The notes beneath the pieces are model-generated. The model ran no database searches. It saw only the letters and a program-made list of their open reading frames with translations, and was not told the DNA's origin. A stretch of 64,000 nucleotides of DNA from Aldehydirespirator sp965220645 (lineage in GTDB: Bacteria; Actinomycetota; Acidimicrobiia; Acidimicrobiales; Aldehydirespiratoraceae), in NCBI GenBank assembly GCA_965220645.1, contig OZ244836.1:1488001-1552000 (forward strand). Direction: 5' to 3'. The position numbers and the translations under genes were made by a program. Of this stretch, positions 61,673 through 64,000 are shown piece after piece; positions within the stretch are counted from its first letter, which is position 1; every line of letters starts with the position of its first letter.

Positions 61673-63817
61673 ATGCCCGCTGGCGACCCACCCCTCAGCC
61701 TCCGGGACCTGGACGCCATCTCCGTGAGTCATCTCCGAGACGAGCGTCGTAAGCCGGCAACGAAGCTGACGCGGATGGACATCCACTCAGTGCTGGACCT
61801 GCTTCAGCACTATCCCCACCGCTACAACGACCGCACCAAGCAGGCCCGCATCGCAGAGCTCGCCGAGGGAGAGGACGCCTTCGTGGAGGGCTGCGTGGAG
61901 CGCAGTTCGCTGAGGCGCACTCGGCAGAGCAGGAAGCTGGTCGAGGCCGTCATCTCCGACGACACCGGCCGGCTAAAGCTCAGCTTCTTCAACCAGCCCT
62001 GGCAGAAGAAGGAGTTGGAGCCGGGTCGTCAAGTGATCGTTCACGGTCGGCCGCGGCTGTACCGGGGTTCACTCCAGATGGCGAATCCGGTGGTCGACCT
62101 GATCGGCGACCGCACGGGGCGCTTCTTTCCCGTATACCCGCAGTCCGAGAAGGCGGGACTCGACACTTGGGACATCGCCGCCTTCGTCGAGCAGGCCCTC
62201 AATCGCTGCCAACCACGCGGGATACTCGATCCGATTCCCTTCGCGGTGCTGCAGCGCTTTGACTTCGTGGGCCGGCACACCGCAGTCAATGGGATCCACC
62301 GGCCGGCCACGATGCGAGAATCGGACCAGGCCCGGCGGCGCCTCAAGTTCGATGAGCTCCTGCGCGTGCAACTTGAACTCGTGAGACGCAAGCGCTGGCT
62401 GGAGCGGCATACGGCGGGGGTGTCGCATGCCATTGAAGGCGAGCTGGTGAGTCACTTCCTGGCCCGCCTGCCGTTCCCGCTGACTGGCGCCCAGCAGCGG
62501 GTGATCGACGAGATCGCCGCCGACTTGGCCAAGCCTCATCCCATGCACCGGCTGCTTCAGGGGGATGTGGGCGCAGGCAAGACGGTGGTGGCGCTCAGCG
62601 GCCTGCTGACCGCGGTGCAGGGCGGCTTCCAGGGTGCGCTCATGGCACCCACCGAGGTGTTGGCCGAGCAGCACCACCAGACCATCGCCGCATTGCTCGG
62701 CGACCTGAGTGTGCCCGATGCGTCGAGGCTCGGCGGGGAGCGGCCGCTGCGGGTCGAGTTGTTGTCGGGGAGCCGGGGCGCGGCCGACCGCCGCAGGGCC
62801 TCCGAGGGACTTGCGACCGGCGATGTCAACATCGTGGTCGGCACCCATGCTCTGATCTCAGAGGGCTTGGAGTACCGGGCGCTGGGCGTGGTGGTCGTGG
62901 ACGAGCAGCATCGCTTCGGGGTTGAGCAGCGGGCTGTGCTGCGTGATCGCGGCCCCGGGTCGGTCATGCCCGACCTGCTTGTGATGACGGCGACGCCCAT
63001 CCCTCGTACTGCGGCCATGACCGTCTATGGCGACCTTGACGTGTCGGTGCTCGACGAGCTTCCCGCGGGCCGGTTGCCTGTGGCCACCTCGTGGGCTCGC
63101 GGCCCGTTGGAGGAGGCGACTGTCTGGCAGGCAGTGCGAGACGCGGTCTCCGAGGGCCGCCAGGCGTATGTGGTGTGCCCCGTCATCGAGGAGTCCGAGG
63201 TGCTCGATGTCCGCTCTGTGATCGAGACGCATGACCGCTTGACCGGCGATGGCGGCGAGCTGGCCGGGCTCCGGGTCGGCCTCCTGCACGGCCGGGTGAC
63301 GCCGGCCGAGAAGGAGGCCACGATGGGGCTGTTCCGCTCGGGAGCGCTCGACGTGCTCGTGTCGACCACCGTCATCGAAGTCGGTGTCGACGTGCCCAAC
63401 GCGACCATCATGGTGGTGATCGACGCCGGCCGGTTCGGCATCGCTCAGCTCCATCAACTCCGCGGCCGGGTGGGCCGCGCCCGTCTTGCGTCCAGCTGTT
63501 ACCTAGTGGGCGAGGCCGTCACTGCGGAGGCCGAGGCCCGACTCAAAGCGGTAGTGGAATCCAACGACGGCTTCGATCTGGCCGAGGTGGACCTGGAGTT
63601 GCGGGGAGAGGGAACGATCATGGGTGAGCGCCAGAAGGGCCGCAACGACCTGCGGCTTGCCTCGCTGCGCCACGACAAGGAGCGGGTTGTCACAGCCCGC
63701 GACGTCGCGATCGACATGCTCGACGCCGACCCGGACCTGCGAAGCCTCCCGGCGCTGGCCGACGAGATCGACCTGATGCTCGGCGACCGCGAGGCCGAAT
63801 TCCTGCTGAAGAGCTAG
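61673..63817 (+). CDS. recG: ATP-dependent DNA helicase RecG
   Basis: A 714-residue RecG. The N-terminal wedge/OB region includes LLQHYPHRYNDRTKQARIAE and LKLSFFNQPWQKKELEPGRQ. Helicase motifs follow: LTGAQQRVIDEIAADL (Q/I), LLQGDVGAGKTVVALSGLLT (Walker A, ~299-318), APTEVLAEQHH, VVVDEQHRFGVEQRAVL with DEQH near 414, MTATPIPRTAAMTVYGDLDV and QLHQLRGRVGRA (motif VI). RecG remodels stalled replication forks and Holliday junctions. It is the last gene before the right-edge repeats. Confidence 0.95.
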   Translation: MPAGDPPLSLRDLDAISVSHLRDERRKPATKLTRMDIHSVLDLLQHYPHRYNDRTKQARIAELAEGEDAFVEGCVERSSLRRTRQSRKLVEAVISDDTGRLKLSFFNQPWQKKELEPGRQVIVHGRPRLYRGSLQMANPVVDLIGDRTGRFFPVYPQSEKAGLDTWDIAAFVEQALNRCQPRGILDPIPFAVLQRFDFVGRHTAVNGIHRPATMRESDQARRRLKFDELLRVQLELVRRKRWLERHTAGVSHAIEGELVSHFLARLPFPLTGAQQRVIDEIAADLAKPHPMHRLLQGDVGAGKTVVALSGLLTAVQGGFQGALMAPTEVLAEQHHQTIAALLGDLSVPDASRLGGERPLRVELLSGSRGAADRRRASEGLATGDVNIVVGTHALISEGLEYRALGVVVVDEQHRFGVEQRAVLRDRGPGSVMPDLLVMTATPIPRTAAMTVYGDLDVSVLDELPAGRLPVATSWARGPLEEATVWQAVRDAVSEGRQAYVVCPVIEESEVLDVRSVIETHDRLTGDGGELAGLRVGLLHGRVTPAEKEATMGLFRSGALDVLVSTTVIEVGVDVPNATIMVVIDAGRFGIAQLHQLRGRVGRARLASSCYLVGEAVTAEAEARLKAVVESNDGFDLAEVDLELRGEGTIMGERQKGRNDLRLASLRHDKERVVTARDVAIDMLDADPDLRSLPALADEIDLMLGDREAEFLLKS

Positions 63818-63844
63818 TTCGCAGCCGATCAGTTCACCGCGCCC

Positions 63845-63963
63845 GGAATTGGCAGCGTCTTGCACGCTATGCGGTCATTGTGCTGCCAGTTCTGCGGGCC
63901 AGGTGAGGCAGTTGGGGAATTGGCAGCGTTTTGCACGCTATACGGTCATTGTGCTGCCAGTTC
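63845..63963 (+). repeat. Two 48-bp direct repeats, each an imperfect palindrome
   Basis: Units at 63845-63892 and 63916-63963 (71-bp period, 23-bp spacer) differ at only three positions. Each starts GGAATTGGCAGCG and ends GTGCTGCCAGTTC, so the ends are inverted repeats of about 12 bp. The middle reads TTGCACGCTATACGGTCATT in the second copy. The pair begins 28 bp after recG. The array may continue beyond the window edge. Confidence 0.85.
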
Positions 63964-64000
63964 CAGAAGGGAGGTCTGCGCTGACCAGGGGCATTCGTGT

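Noticed and set aside
63845..63963. CRISPR array or integron attC sites
   Set aside because: Only two units are visible, the 48-bp repeats are palindromic with 23-bp spacing, no cas gene is near, and the GTTRRRY core of attC sites is absent.

Overview
The window is a GC-rich bacterial chromosome segment from a probable Actinomycetota member. Several family markers point there together: a mycothiol conjugate amidase, NucS/EndoMS mismatch endonuclease, a fused E2/E1 2-oxoglutarate dehydrogenase of the mycobacterial Kgd type, two LLM-class (F420-type) oxidoreductases, a DUF222-type HNH gene and a DUF3516-type DEAD helicase. The mix of CoA-transferases, P450, SDRs, a choline-sulfatase-like sulfatase and a large leucine-rich-repeat protein resembles marine or host-associated Acidimicrobiia, but that narrower placement is inference. 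Coding density is very high, no gene-free stretch exceeds about 250 bp, and no rRNA, tRNA, prophage, insertion sequence or CRISPR array was seen.

Layout. 1-9.7 kb: the 5' end of a helicase, an MFS exporter, a P450/SDR pair, a two-gene ABC exporter, an alpha/beta hydrolase, NUDIX, CoA-transferase and SnoaL-like genes. 9.9-17.4 kb: a frameshifted HNH endonuclease gene, an overlapping type IIA topoisomerase pair (A then B) and a PD-(D/E)XK nuclease. 17.4-22.4 kb: an orphan ParA with a small membrane protein, an SLC41/MgtE-like transporter with a PhoU/TrkA_C double-repeat protein, mca and an SCP2-like gene. 22.4-29.3 kb: YdjC-like deacetylase, thermonuclease lipoprotein, LLM oxidoreductase, SDR, PAP2, VanW and nucS. 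29.4-36.5 kb: a catabolic-looking cluster (SDR, LLM, DeoC/LsrF-type aldolase, two tiny ORFs, FGGY kinase, 2-hydroxyacid dehydrogenase, SDR, CysQ-like phosphatase). 36.5-47 kb: kgd, xthA, a CPA2 antiporter with UspA-like tail, a UvrD-like helicase, a small zincin and the sulfatase. 47-54 kb: the LRR protein, then a TPP riboswitch driving thiB-thiP-thiQ. 54-64 kb: MFS, a dehydrogenase remnant, hydrolase, alpha-methylacyl-CoA racemase-like gene, membrane protein, pckA, a cold-shock-like protein, a DAK2/FakA-like protein and recG.

Non-coding structure is the most unusual part. A roughly 100-bp element occurs four times, one copy inside the thiamine operon and one supplying the end of a coding region. 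A 41-bp hairpin occurs twice, each time between convergent genes. Two 48-bp palindromic direct repeats sit at the right edge. Within genes there are recent tandem duplications in thiQ (3 x 33 bp) and the LRR gene (72 bp), and a (CT)4 tract where the HNH gene loses its frame.
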